Positions 27,170 to 35,378 of a stretch of 64,000 nt of DNA are shown piece after piece. Source of the stretch: Ruania zhangjianzhongii (lineage in GTDB: Bacteria > Actinomycetota > Actinomycetes > Actinomycetales > Beutenbergiaceae); NCBI RefSeq assembly GCF_008000995.1, contig NZ_CP042828.1, positions 3,710,882-3,774,881 on the forward strand, read 5' to 3'. A program made the position numbers and the translations under genes. Position 1 is the stretch's first letter. Every line of letters begins with the position of its first letter. The notes below the pieces were generated by a model. That model made no database searches and was not told the origin of the DNA. It worked only from the letters and a program-made list of their open reading frames with translations.

Positions 27170-27907
27170 ATGACCACGAACAGCACTGCCATCGAGGCGA
27201 CCGGCCTGCAGAAGAGGTACCGCGACGTCGTCGCCGTGGCCGACGTCAGCCTGACCATCGGCGCCGGCGAGGTGTTCGGTGTACTCGGCGCGAACGGCGC
27301 CGGGAAGACCACCACGATGGAGATGATCGCCGGTCTGCGTGCACCCGACCAAGGACTCATCCGCGTTCTCGGTCTGGATCCGCAGCGGGACCGCGCCAAG
27401 CTCCGGCAGGTGCTCGGGGTCCAGCTACAGGAGGCCTACCTGCACGGCGCCCTCACCGTCAGCGAGCTGATCGGGCTGTATCGCAGCTTCTACCCGCGGC
27501 CACGGCCGGCAGCGGAGCTGATGGAGCTGGTCGGGCTGACCGAGCAGAAGCGCACCCGGTTCGAGCGGCTCTCCGGTGGTCAGCAGCAACGGCTGTCCAT
27601 CGCCCTCGCGCTGGCCGGCCGGCCACGGGTGGTGATCCTCGACGAGCTCAGCACCGGCCTGGATCCACGAGCGCGGCGGCAGATCTGGCGCACGGTGGAG
27701 CAACTGCGCGACGACGGTGTCACCGTGCTGCTGGTCAGCCATGCGATGGAGGAGATCGAGCGGCTCTGCGACCGGATCGCCCTGCTGGACGGCGGGCGTG
27801 TGATCGCCCTGGACACCCCCGCCGCAGTCGTCGCCCGGTCCGGGGCACCCACTCTGGACGACGCCTTCGTGGCGCTCACCGGAAAAGAGCTGGAGGTCAG
27901 CGAATGA
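27170..27907 (+). CDS. ABC exporter ATP-binding protein
   Basis: A 245-residue ATPase: Walker A GANGAGKTTT, Q-loop QLQEAYLHG, signature LSGGQQQRLSIALAL, Walker B VVILDELSTGLDPRAR (Leu-Ser in place of the common Pro-Thr) and switch His in LLVSHAMEE. It pairs with the next gene as an ABC-2 exporter of unknown substrate. The ATG at 27170 has no ribosome site in front; leaderless translation or an upstream start is possible. Divergent from the histidine kinase gene. Confidence 0.9.
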   Translation: MTTNSTAIEATGLQKRYRDVVAVADVSLTIGAGEVFGVLGANGAGKTTTMEMIAGLRAPDQGLIRVLGLDPQRDRAKLRQVLGVQLQEAYLHGALTVSELIGLYRSFYPRPRPAAELMELVGLTEQKRTRFERLSGGQQQRLSIALALAGRPRVVILDELSTGLDPRARRQIWRTVEQLRDDGVTVLLVSHAMEEIERLCDRIALLDGGRVIALDTPAAVVARSGAPTLDDAFVALTGKELEVSE

Positions 27908-28671
27908 GTATCGCCATCGAAGCCCACCGACCGGGTGCGCGGTCCCTGATGATCATGGTTGCCGGTGAGGCAAAGATGGTCATCCGGGACACCGCCGGTC
28001 TGGTCATCCCCCTCGCCCTCCCGCTGCTGATCATGCTGATGAGCGCCTCGGCCGCCGGCGAGGAGGTGGTGGCCAACGGACGAACGGTGCTGGAGGTCTT
28101 CGTTCTCCCGCTGGCTCTGACGATGGTGGTCGCCACGATCGGGATCATCAACATGCCCAGCTTCCTGGCCTACTACCGGCGGTCCGGGATCCTGCGCCGG
28201 CTGGCGGTCACCCCCGCGTCCGCGGTCATGGTGCTCACCGCCCAGGTGATCGTCAGCGCCGCGCAGACCGTGATCGGCGTGGCGATCGCCATGACGGTGG
28301 CGATGATCGGGTTCGGCGCACAGCTGCCGGTGCACCTGGGCGCGGCGCTGGCAGTGTTCGCGCTCGCCGCGGCGGCGATGTACGCCCTGGGCATGGTGGT
28401 GGCGGCGATCGCACCGACGCCGAACTCGGCGGTGGCGATCGGGCTGATCGGCTTCTTCGCGATCGGTGCGCTGGGTGGCATGTTCGGCGGGCGGGATGCA
28501 CTGCCCGAACCGCTCGCGCGAATCGGTGAGCTGCTGCCCTTCGGCGCTTCGATCGACGCCCTCGGAGCAGCCTGGGTCGGCGCCACCCTTCCCCTGGAAG
28601 CGCTGATCAGCATGGCCGTGACCATTGCGGCTGGCACCACGATCGCCGCCACCCTGTTCCGCTGGGGCTGA
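27904..28671 (+). CDS. ABC-2 type permease
   Basis: A 255-residue membrane protein with six hydrophobic segments, partner of the preceding ATPase. The stretch FLAYYRRSGILRRLAVTPASAVMV is typical of drug/antibiotic-type ABC-2 permeases. The last coding part carries LPEPLARIGELLPFGASIDALGAAW, also common in this group. Its ATG overlaps the ATPase stop (ATGA). Confidence 0.88.
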   Translation: MSIAIEAHRPGARSLMIMVAGEAKMVIRDTAGLVIPLALPLLIMLMSASAAGEEVVANGRTVLEVFVLPLALTMVVATIGIINMPSFLAYYRRSGILRRLAVTPASAVMVLTAQVIVSAAQTVIGVAIAMTVAMIGFGAQLPVHLGAALAVFALAAAAMYALGMVVAAIAPTPNSAVAIGLIGFFAIGALGGMFGGRDALPEPLARIGELLPFGASIDALGAAWVGATLPLEALISMAVTIAAGTTIAATLFRWG

Positions 28672-28715
28672 GCGAGTAGCATCAGGGACCCGTCGACAGC
28701 CGCGACCTGAGGGGC

Positions 28716-29306
28716 ATGATGTCTGGCCGTTTCGTGTACTGGATGAACATCTCCATCGATGCCCGGATCGAGAGCGACCCGGCAACGCCGGGCGGCGGTG
28801 ACTGGCTGCAGATCACCGAGGAGCTGCACCGGGAGTTCAACGCCCGAGCGCGTGCGCTGGCGCTGATGGTGCAGGGCCGCAAGGTGTATGAGCTGATGGA
28901 CCCGTTCTGGCCAAATGCCCGGGACGACGCCTCGCTGCCCGACTACCTGCGGGAGTACGGCGAGATCTGGACCTCGAAACCGAAGATCCTCGTCTCCCGC
29001 ACCCGCTCCAGTGCCGAGCACAACACCCGGGTGATCGGCGGCGATGACGCGATCGACCAGCTCGCCGAGGTCCGGGCCCGCACCGACGGCGCAATCGGCG
29101 TCGGGGGCGCCACCCTCGCCAGCCAGCTGCTGCGCGCCCAGCTGCTCGACGAGCTGCTGCTGTTCGTTCACCCGGCGTGGTTGGGGTACGGCCGACCGCT
29201 GTTCGACCCGCCGCAGGAGCCGCTCGATCTGGAACTGCTCGAGCACCAAACGTTCGACGGCGGAGCTGCCCTACACCACTATGCGGTCCGCGGCGTAGCG
29301 GGCTGA
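28716..29306 (+). CDS. Dihydrofolate reductase-like (RibD C-terminal fold) protein
   Basis: A 196-residue cytosolic protein of the DHFR/RibD_C superfamily, NADPH-dependent reductases of mostly unknown substrate. Family marks are the start MSGRFVYWMNISIDARI, MVQGRKVYELM, PKILVSRTR, IGVGGATLASQLLRAQLLDELLLFVHPAWLGYGRPLF. GAGGGG precedes the ATG. It stands alone behind the ABC exporter. True folate metabolism is unlikely because such proteins usually sit outside that pathway. Confidence 0.85.
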   Translation: MMSGRFVYWMNISIDARIESDPATPGGGDWLQITEELHREFNARARALALMVQGRKVYELMDPFWPNARDDASLPDYLREYGEIWTSKPKILVSRTRSSAEHNTRVIGGDDAIDQLAEVRARTDGAIGVGGATLASQLLRAQLLDELLLFVHPAWLGYGRPLFDPPQEPLDLELLEHQTFDGGAALHHYAVRGVAG

Positions 29307-29310
29307 GCAG

Positions 29311-29871
29311 TCACGGGCCCTCACCGGCCATCGTGTAGGCGCCCCCGTCGAGTCGGTCGATCAGCTCCTGGGTCCACGCGATGGCACTGTCGGCGGTGCT
29401 CGCCCAGAGTCGGATCGCCTCGACGTGATGCTGCCAGTCCTCGTCCAGACTCTGCTCGTACTCATCGACGACCCGAGCTCGCTTCAGCTGGTAGGCCGCC
29501 ACGCGCTCGCGCAGCAGCTCGAGCACCCGGTCGCGCGGCAGCACCGTCATGAACCCGATTCCGGCGATAGCCTCGGCCAGGCCGCCATCGGCCGAACGCA
29601 GCGAGGCCTCGAGCAGCGTGAAGAACTCCCGCTCGCCTGAAGCGGTCAGGGAGTACTCGGTGCGAGCCGGTCCGGCCGGCTCTCCGACGCCGGTGACTTC
29701 GCGGACCAGATGTTGATCGTGCAGGCGTTTCAGCCCGTGATAGATCGACCCCTGTTTCAGACTCCCCCACAGACCCGCGCTCCATGACTCCAGATCGAGC
29801 CGGACCTGGTACCCGTGAGCGATCCCTCGTTCTCGGATGGCGCCGAGGATGAGCAGTCGGGTCGCGGTCAT
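29311..29871 (-). CDS. PadR-family transcriptional regulator
   Basis: A 186-residue repressor-type regulator. The winged helix at residues 1-80 reads RLLILGAIRERGIAHGYQVRLDLESW, GSIYHGLKRLHDQHLV and an EYSLTASG wing. A C-terminal dimerisation helix region of about 100 residues follows. GGAAGGAG precedes the ATG. It is divergent from a small membrane protein gene, and the 150-base gap holds a long inverted repeat, so autoregulation plus control of that gene is likely. Confidence 0.9.
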   Translation of the reverse strand: MTATRLLILGAIRERGIAHGYQVRLDLESWSAGLWGSLKQGSIYHGLKRLHDQHLVREVTGVGEPAGPARTEYSLTASGEREFFTLLEASLRSADGGLAEAIAGIGFMTVLPRDRVLELLRERVAAYQLKRARVVDEYEQSLDEDWQHHVEAIRLWASTADSAIAWTQELIDRLDGGAYTMAGEGP

Positions 29872-29919
29872 CGGTCAGCTCCTTCCCGGTCGAAACGCTC
29901 GAAACGCTCGACACCAACC

Positions 29920-29970
29920 TAGTACATCTTGACTAGTTGACGTAGGCTTCTGACTAGTCAAGTTGTACTA
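29920..29970. promoter_or_regulatory. Long inverted-repeat operator, probably for PadR
   Basis: TAGTACATCTTGACTAGT and ACTAGTCAAGTTGTACTA pair at 17 of 18 positions around a 15-base centre. Each arm holds TTGACT, so -35 boxes for both divergent genes may lie inside the arms. This symmetry fits repression of both the padR gene and the membrane protein gene. Confidence 0.7.
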
Positions 29971-30021
29971 CTCATCCACCCGGTCGACTCCGCACCGGGC
30001 CGACGCTCAACCGGAGGACCA

Positions 30022-30432
30022 ATGACAGTTCGAGGCACGCGATGGCTCAGGGTGGGATACCTCGGGGACGGGCTGTTCAAAGCAGTCCTGGCCGCCGTCT
30101 ACGCCCTGGCTGCGGCACCGATCGGCCGGCTCCTCGGTGTGGACGTTCCGCTGATCCTCCTCACTGCGGGGATCCTGCTGCTGAGCGGCGTGGCTGAGAT
30201 CGTGTTCGCGCGGCGCCGAGCGGCTCAGCCGTACATCTGGTACCTGGTGGGTTACGACTCGGGCTGGCTGGTGCTCACCGCCCTGGCCCTCATCCTTGCT
30301 GGGCAAGGCAGTTCGGCCGGCGGAGAGCTCTGGTTCGCCTACCAGGCGCTCGGATCAGTGGTGCTGGCGACGGCGTTCGCGATCGGTGCCCGGTCACGCC
30401 CGGCGAGTCAACGTGCTGCAGCCGGCACCTGA
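30022..30432 (+). CDS. Small membrane protein of unknown function
   Basis: A 136-residue protein with four hydrophobic segments and no recognised family. It begins MTVRGTRWLRVGYLGDGLFK, and has short charged turns (FARRRAAQPY) between helices. Being divergent from padR across a shared operator, it is the probable PadR target; PadR targets are often membrane proteins or pumps, but no transport motif is visible. CGGAGG precedes the ATG. Confidence 0.7.
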   Translation: MTVRGTRWLRVGYLGDGLFKAVLAAVYALAAAPIGRLLGVDVPLILLTAGILLLSGVAEIVFARRRAAQPYIWYLVGYDSGWLVLTALALILAGQGSSAGGELWFAYQALGSVVLATAFAIGARSRPASQRAAAGT

Positions 30433-30462
30433 TCGTTGGCCGGCCTCAAGGAATGGCCTCCG

Positions 30463-31434
30463 TCAGAGGCAGCCACCCCAGGCAGCCAGCAGCAGGGGCA
30501 GGTGGACGGCGGCGTTCACCACGGCGAGACCGGTCAGCAAGACGGCGACAACGGCCGCGGGACCATGGCCGCCGGCTTCCGGTGGGCAGACCAGGTGCCG
30601 GATGCGATCTGGTCCGGCGGCGTGCAGCACCTCCGGACCGGCTCCGGTGAACGCTGCCGGTTCGGCCCGCTCCCCCAGCCGGAGCAGCGCACTGGCCAAG
30701 GCCGGGGTGCCGGCGCGGCGCCGAGCGGCATCGTCGGCGGCAATCTCCAGGTAGTGCGGCAGCGCTGCCCGGATGGCCGCCAACAGCGGCACCCAGGACA
30801 GTGCGCGCACCAGGGCGCCGACGAGCGCGAGGACGAGATGGTGACGTTGCTGCACATGCGCCTGTTCGTGGGCCAGCACTGCGGCCAGTTCGTCCTCTTC
30901 CAGCGTGCCCAGACACCCATCGGAGACCACGATCCCGCCGTGCCGGGCCGGGAGCGCGAAGGCATACGGGCGCTGGTCCGGCACTCGCCACACCTGGTGA
31001 CCGAGCACCGTGGCAGGCTCGCCGAGGAGCTGCGCCGCCACCCCCGCGGTCCGCCGTCGGCGGCGGCGCACCTCCGCCACCCCGGCACCGACCAGCAGCG
31101 CACCGCCGAGCACCGGGATGCCGAGCAGCGCGACGGTGGGCACGATCGTGCTCACCGCGGAGCTGCCGAACGGGTTGGCCGAGTCCAGGCACCGCTGGCA
31201 GACCTCGCCGGCCGGACCGGTGAGCAACGCCGGACCGTCGTTGACCCAGGAGAGCATCGGACCGAGTGCCAGCAGCGTGAGCACCCAGAGCCCCGCCGTC
31301 GCGAGCAGTGCGACGGCGGCCAGGCGTGGCACGCGAACCAGTACGGGGACTGCTCGGCGGACCAGCCACGGTCCGCCTACTCCCGCCACGATCAGCCCAA
31401 ACCCGAGTAGCAGTACCAGGAGCAGCGCTGTCAC
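30463..31434 (-). CDS. M56-family (BlaR1-type) membrane metalloprotease
   Basis: A 323-residue protein with about four to five membrane helices and a cytosolic zinc-protease motif HEQAH (His189, Glu190, His193), followed by YLEIAADDAARRR, which holds the third-ligand Glu. In this family the protease cleaves the BlaI-type repressor when a signal is sensed. No penicillin-binding sensor domain is present, as is normal for actinobacterial members. GTG start overlaps the blaI-like gene stop (GTGA). Confidence 0.88.
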   Translation of the reverse strand: MTALLLVLLLGFGLIVAGVGGPWLVRRAVPVLVRVPRLAAVALLATAGLWVLTLLALGPMLSWVNDGPALLTGPAGEVCQRCLDSANPFGSSAVSTIVPTVALLGIPVLGGALLVGAGVAEVRRRRRRTAGVAAQLLGEPATVLGHQVWRVPDQRPYAFALPARHGGIVVSDGCLGTLEEDELAAVLAHEQAHVQQRHHLVLALVGALVRALSWVPLLAAIRAALPHYLEIAADDAARRRAGTPALASALLRLGERAEPAAFTGAGPEVLHAAGPDRIRHLVCPPEAGGHGPAAVVAVLLTGLAVVNAAVHLPLLLAAWGGCL

Positions 31435-31820
31435 GTCTGCTCTCCCTGCCGGTCGAGATACTCGCGCAGCAGGTCCAGGTCACCGGCAGGCATCGTCTCT
31501 ACGAAGTGCAGGATGGAGGCGGCCCGGTCCTTGCTGGCATCCAGCGCATAGCCCATCACCGCGGCCGTGTGCTCGCCGCGGCTGAGGGCGGGACGGTACC
31601 GGGTGGAGTGGCTGGACCGCTCAGCGGTGACCAGCTCCTTCCGATTCAGGTTCGAGAGCACGGTGGCGATCGTGGTGTAGGCCGGCGTTCCGCCGAGCCC
31701 GTCGATCAACTGACGCACGGTCTGGCCCGGCTGGTCCCACAAGGCGTCCATCACCTGAGCCTCCAGGGCGCCGAGGCGGGGCGGCTCTGGCCGAGCCGAG
31801 CCTTCGGACGCGCCGGTCAC
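31431..31820 (-). CDS. BlaI/MecI/CopY-family repressor
   Basis: A 129-residue winged-helix repressor: LGALEAQVMDALWDQPGQTVRQLID, AYTTIATVLSNLNRKELV as recognition region, then a dimerisation tail. Homologues are inactivated by the neighbouring M56 protease. GTG start overlaps the stop of the CPVCNK membrane protein gene; the longer open frame upstream lies inside that gene. The repressor's likely sites are the tandem dyads at 32378-32408. Confidence 0.9.
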   Translation of the reverse strand: MTGASEGSARPEPPRLGALEAQVMDALWDQPGQTVRQLIDGLGGTPAYTTIATVLSNLNRKELVTAERSSHSTRYRPALSRGEHTAAVMGYALDASKDRAASILHFVETMPAGDLDLLREYLDRQGEQT

Positions 31821-32356
31821 CGGGCCACCTGGACATCGCCCGCCGGGAGGGGGCAAGCCACCTGGCCGCGCAACCGCCAGTACAGGCCCAGGCCGGTGAG
31901 CAGCAGAGCGCCCAGTGCCAGCACCGGCTGCAGCGGCGCGAACCAGGTGAGCGCCCCCGTGTAGCCGAGAGCGATCAGGGCGATCTTGTTGCACACCGGA
32001 CAGCCCACGGCGAACCAACCGAGCACGGCACCCGCGACCCCGAACCGTCCGCTGCGCTGCTCGGTCTGCTGGTCAGTGCGCACATAGGTGGCGAGCAGCA
32101 GGCCGGCCAGCAGTGAGGTCAACAGCCACACCGGGTAGTTCCACCACACTGGCGGGATGTCGCGGGTGAACACCGAGTTCGGGATCAGCACAGTAGCCAC
32201 TCCCATCAGCAGGGCGATCGCCACGCTCGCGATGGCGGCGATCGCGATCTGCTTACCGGTCCAGCTGCGCAGCGCCAGCAGCACCTGAACAACAGAGGGC
32301 CGGCCCGGGCGCGGTGGCGCTTCCTGGGCAAGATCAGGGCGGTCGGCAGTGGTCAT
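31817..32356 (-). CDS. Membrane protein with CPVCNK motif
   Basis: A 179-residue protein with about four hydrophobic segments and one pair of cysteines, Cys119 and Cys122, in GCPVCNKIALIALGY near a membrane face. The family has no proven function; the thioredoxin-like CxxC pair and the neighbouring DsbA-like and CcdA genes suggest a redox or metal role. It is the first gene of a unit with blaI and the M56 protease gene. The ATG at 32356 was chosen over 32389 because the latter lies near the operators. Confidence 0.72.
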   Translation of the reverse strand: MTTADRPDLAQEAPPRPGRPSVVQVLLALRSWTGKQIAIAAIASVAIALLMGVATVLIPNSVFTRDIPPVWWNYPVWLLTSLLAGLLLATYVRTDQQTEQRSGRFGVAGAVLGWFAVGCPVCNKIALIALGYTGALTWFAPLQPVLALGALLLTGLGLYWRLRGQVACPLPAGDVQVAR

Positions 32357-32377
32357 CGAGCCAGTATGGCATGTTCT

Positions 32378-32408
32378 ACTATGGTGCATAGTTACTATGC
32401 TTCATAGT
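32378..32408. promoter_or_regulatory. Two tandem perfect dyads, probable BlaI operators
   Basis: ACTATG-GTG-CATAGT (32378-32392) and ACTATG-CTT-CATAGT (32394-32408) are perfect 6-base inverted repeats with three-base centres, one base apart. They occupy the 69-base gap between the divergent CPVCNK and DsbA-like genes. Known BlaI/CopY sites are dyads with TACA/TGTA cores, so this is a related but different sequence. Confidence 0.72.
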
Positions 32409-32425
32409 CGACCGAGGGAGCCTTC

Positions 32426-33178
32426 GTGACCACTACGCCCGGACGCCGATCGCCGCTCGTGCCGGTACTGGTCAGTGCGGTGGCGATCGCGTTGATCGTC
32501 CTGGTGTTGGCGCTGCGCGGCGGCGGCGACGAACCGCCCGCCGCACTCGAGGAGGAGGCGACCACCGCTGGCACGGGAGAGGGCAGCGGACAGGAACCGA
32601 CCGCCGTCGAGAATCCGGACGAACCGGACCTGACCGTGATCGAGCAACGCGACGCGGATGACCCGCTCGCCGCGGGTCCGGTCGATGCGCCGGTGGGCCT
32701 GGTGGTCTTCTCCGACTACCAGTGCCCGTTCTGTGCCACCTGGAGTCGCGAGACGCTGCCGGTGCTGATGGAGCACGTGGAGGCCGGGGACCTACGGATC
32801 GAGTGGCGGGACGTGAACGTCTTCGGCGAGGACTCCGTCCGCGCTTCTCAGGCCGCCTACGCCGCGGCGCAGCAGGACGAGTTCTGGGCCTACCACGACG
32901 CTCTGTTCGCTGATGGCCAGACGCGGCCTGCCGGCGCCCTGACCCGGGAGGCCCTGGTGGACCTGGCCGGCGAGCTCGGCCTGGACGTTGAGGAGTTCAG
33001 CACAGACCTGGATTCGGCGCAGACCGCCGAGGCGGTGACGGTGAACGCTGAGCTGGGCCACGGACTCGGCGTGTACTCCACCCCGGCCTTCGTCCTGGCT
33101 GGGGAACCGATCCTCGGTGCTCAGCCGACCGAGGTGTTCGTGACCGCCTACGAGCAGGCCTTGGCGGAGGCGGGCTGA
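32426..33178 (+). CDS. DsbA-family thioredoxin-fold protein, membrane-anchored
   Basis: A 250-residue protein with one N-terminal membrane helix (about 10-30), an acidic linker and an extracellular DsbA-like domain. The active site is CPFC (Cys100, Cys103); the cis-proline loop is VYSTPAFVLAG. It probably oxidises, isomerises or reduces disulfides of exported proteins, with electrons from the CcdA protein encoded next. GAGGGAG precedes the GTG start. Shares its control gap with the BlaI-linked unit. Confidence 0.88.
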   Translation: MTTTPGRRSPLVPVLVSAVAIALIVLVLALRGGGDEPPAALEEEATTAGTGEGSGQEPTAVENPDEPDLTVIEQRDADDPLAAGPVDAPVGLVVFSDYQCPFCATWSRETLPVLMEHVEAGDLRIEWRDVNVFGEDSVRASQAAYAAAQQDEFWAYHDALFADGQTRPAGALTREALVDLAGELGLDVEEFSTDLDSAQTAEAVTVNAELGHGLGVYSTPAFVLAGEPILGAQPTEVFVTAYEQALAEAG

Positions 33179-34063
33179 TGGACATCGGCCTGCTCGCCGC
33201 GTTCCTCGGCGGTGTCCTGGCGCTGCTCAGCCCGTGCGGGGCACTGCTGCTGCCGGCATTCTTCGCCTCCTCCGTGGGCGGCGGCCTCCGGCTGGGACTG
33301 CACGCGCTGGTCTTCTACCTCGGGCTCGTGGTGGTCCTGGTCCCGCTCGGACTGGGCATCGGCGCGCTGGGCGCGTTGTTCGTCACCTATCGGACCACGA
33401 TCGTGGTGGTCGCCTCGGTGCTGCTGATCGGATTCGGCGTGCTGCAGCTGCTCGGGCTCGGATTCAATCCGGCGCGGCTGATCCCCGGCGCCCAGGGCCT
33501 GCAGCAGAAGGCGGCTGCCCGAACGGGCCTGGTGAAGACTCTGCTGCTCGGCGCCGCGAGCGGGTTGGCCGGAGTCTGCTCCGGACCGATCCTGGGGCGC
33601 CGTACTCACCCTGGCCGCAGCCCGAGGAGATGCGATCCTCGCCGGCGCCCTGCTGGCGGTGTACGCAGGCGGAATGGTGGTGCCGCTGGTGCTGATCGCC
33701 TGGGCCTGGACGCGGATGAGCGACCGCGCCCGGCGTGCGCTGCGGGGACGGTCGTTCACTGTGCTCGGGCGCGAGCTGCACACCACGTCGGTACTCACCG
33801 GACTGCTGCTGATCGGCGTCGGCGTCCTGTTCTGGGTCACGAACGGGCTGGTGAGCGCTCCGGCGCTGGTCCCCTCCGGAGTGCAGCTGTGGCTCCAGGA
33901 GCGCAGCGCACTGCTGTCCGGGCCAGTCGTGGACATCGTCGCCATCGTGGTGGTAGCCGGGGTGATCCTGGCTGTGTGGGCGCGGCGCGGGAAGCGACGT
34001 CGGCCGCCGGAGCCGGTGGCCGACGAGCCGGATCACACCGGCGGCGACAGGGCGAGGCGTTGA
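33178..34063 (+). pseudogene. CcdA/DsbD-like membrane protein gene with a one-base frameshift
   Basis: CcdA moves electrons across the membrane to thioredoxin-fold proteins. The first frame gives DIGLLAAFLGGVLALLSPCG and runs to GVCSGPILG, then loses sense; the frame one base over (to 34063) continues AVLTLAAARG and three to four more membrane helices. The break is in GGGG at 33594-33597, where one G fewer would restore one 294-residue protein with both conserved cysteines. The zero frame stays open into the next gene, so a naive reading gives a false 724-residue fusion. Sequencing error, real loss and phase variation all remain possible. Confidence 0.8.
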
Positions 34064-35352
34064 TGCGGCGGCACACGCCAGCGGTTGCCGGCGCCGGGCT
34101 GCTGGCCGTGGCGCTGGCCGGATGCACCGGCTCGGCAGAGGAGCCCGAGGGCGCCACGCCCGTCGAGCAGCTCGACCTACAGCGCGAGCCTCAGCTCAGT
34201 GACGACCCCCTCCCCGAGGTGAATCCTGAGGACCTGTGGCTGCCGTACCAGATCGAGCAGCTCGCCCTGGTGGCCCCGCCGTGGCCCATCGGGGCTGCCC
34301 AGGAACACCACGGCGTGTTCGTGGCTCCGCAGGAGACCGACGGCGCGCTCGAGTTCCGGGCCGTCGACGCCGACGGGAGCATCCTGTGGTGGGCGCAGCG
34401 ACCGGCCAGCTGTACCGGCTTCGTGCTGACCAGCACGACCGAGGGACAGGACATCGCCGTGCTCGCTGATGTGGGCGGTCCATCGGCGGAGCTGGCCACT
34501 ACCGTCAGCGCCCACGATCTGCACACCGGCGACCTGGTCTGGGGCCCGGTCGAGGTACCCGGTCCGCACCGGGGCCCGGGACTGGTGTACGCCGAGATGC
34601 CAGACACCTTCGGTCAACCGGCGGGGACCGTCGCACTGGACGCCGACACCGGGCGGACCCTCGACGTGGCCGACCCTGTGGACACCCGGATGGTGGGCGA
34701 GTACGACGGCGTGCTGCTGGCCGTCGACGAGACGGAGCTGACCGCACTGGAGTCGGGCGGCGGGAACGGACTGGAGGTCCGCTGGCAGGTGCCGCTGAGC
34801 GACTACGGCTGGTCGGCAGATGAGGTCGCCGCGGCCGCCGGCACCAACCCGGGCCAGGACGTCGCGCTGCTGGACGTCGGAGCCGAGGGGCACAGCCTGC
34901 TGGATCTCACCGACGGTGCGGTGCTTGCCGAAGGCGTACGGGATGCGGTCACCGACGCGGCCACCGGTGCCCGGGTGCTGCTGGACGCGGACGGGCTGCA
35001 CGGCCTCGACCCCGAGGGCGAGGCGTCCTGGTCAGCACCGGCCGGAGCAGAGGCGCAGTTCCGGGCCGTCGGGGGTGCGTTGGTCTACCTGCTCGACGGC
35101 GGCGCGGTCCGGGTGCACAACACCCTCACCGGGGAGATCGCGGTCGGCTACGACTCGGCAGGGTCGGGCGACATCGCGATCCCGGAACTGATCGCCCCGA
35201 CCGGTGCCGTCCTGCTGACCGCCGGCGACCAGAGCGTGCTCGCGACCACCCAGCAGGGGCCATCGGGCGATGCCGCGAACGGTGCTGAGGGCGGTGGCAC
35301 GATCGGTCGAGCGAATAGTGCTGAGCCCTCTCGCGGGATACGGCGCCGATAA
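34063..35352 (+). CDS. Lipoprotein with beta-propeller-like repeats
   Basis: A 429-residue exported lipoprotein: signal peptide with lipobox ALAGC, lipidated Cys21. The mature part has repeated short blades such as ALEFRAVDADGSILWW, SAHDLHTGDLVWGP, VALDADTGRTLDV and VRVHNTLTGEIAVGY, resembling PQQ-type beta-propellers, which usually bind or scaffold outside the membrane. The ATG shares one base with the ccdA stop (TGATG), so the two are coupled. The last 30 residues are low-complexity and may be decayed, since an ATPase remnant follows. Confidence 0.72.
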   Translation: MRRHTPAVAGAGLLAVALAGCTGSAEEPEGATPVEQLDLQREPQLSDDPLPEVNPEDLWLPYQIEQLALVAPPWPIGAAQEHHGVFVAPQETDGALEFRAVDADGSILWWAQRPASCTGFVLTSTTEGQDIAVLADVGGPSAELATTVSAHDLHTGDLVWGPVEVPGPHRGPGLVYAEMPDTFGQPAGTVALDADTGRTLDVADPVDTRMVGEYDGVLLAVDETELTALESGGGNGLEVRWQVPLSDYGWSADEVAAAAGTNPGQDVALLDVGAEGHSLLDLTDGAVLAEGVRDAVTDAATGARVLLDADGLHGLDPEGEASWSAPAGAEAQFRAVGGALVYLLDGGAVRVHNTLTGEIAVGYDSAGSGDIAIPELIAPTGAVLLTAGDQSVLATTQQGPSGDAANGAEGGGTIGRANSAEPSRGIRRR

Positions 35353-35378
35353 GACCGATCCGGACGCCTTGTAGCGTT

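Noticed and set aside
33178-35352. A 724-residue fusion of a membrane protein and a lipoprotein
   Set aside because: The middle part is Arg/Gly-rich nonsense from the wrong frame; the neighbouring frame continues CcdA, and a normal lipoprotein start with signal peptide lies at 34063.
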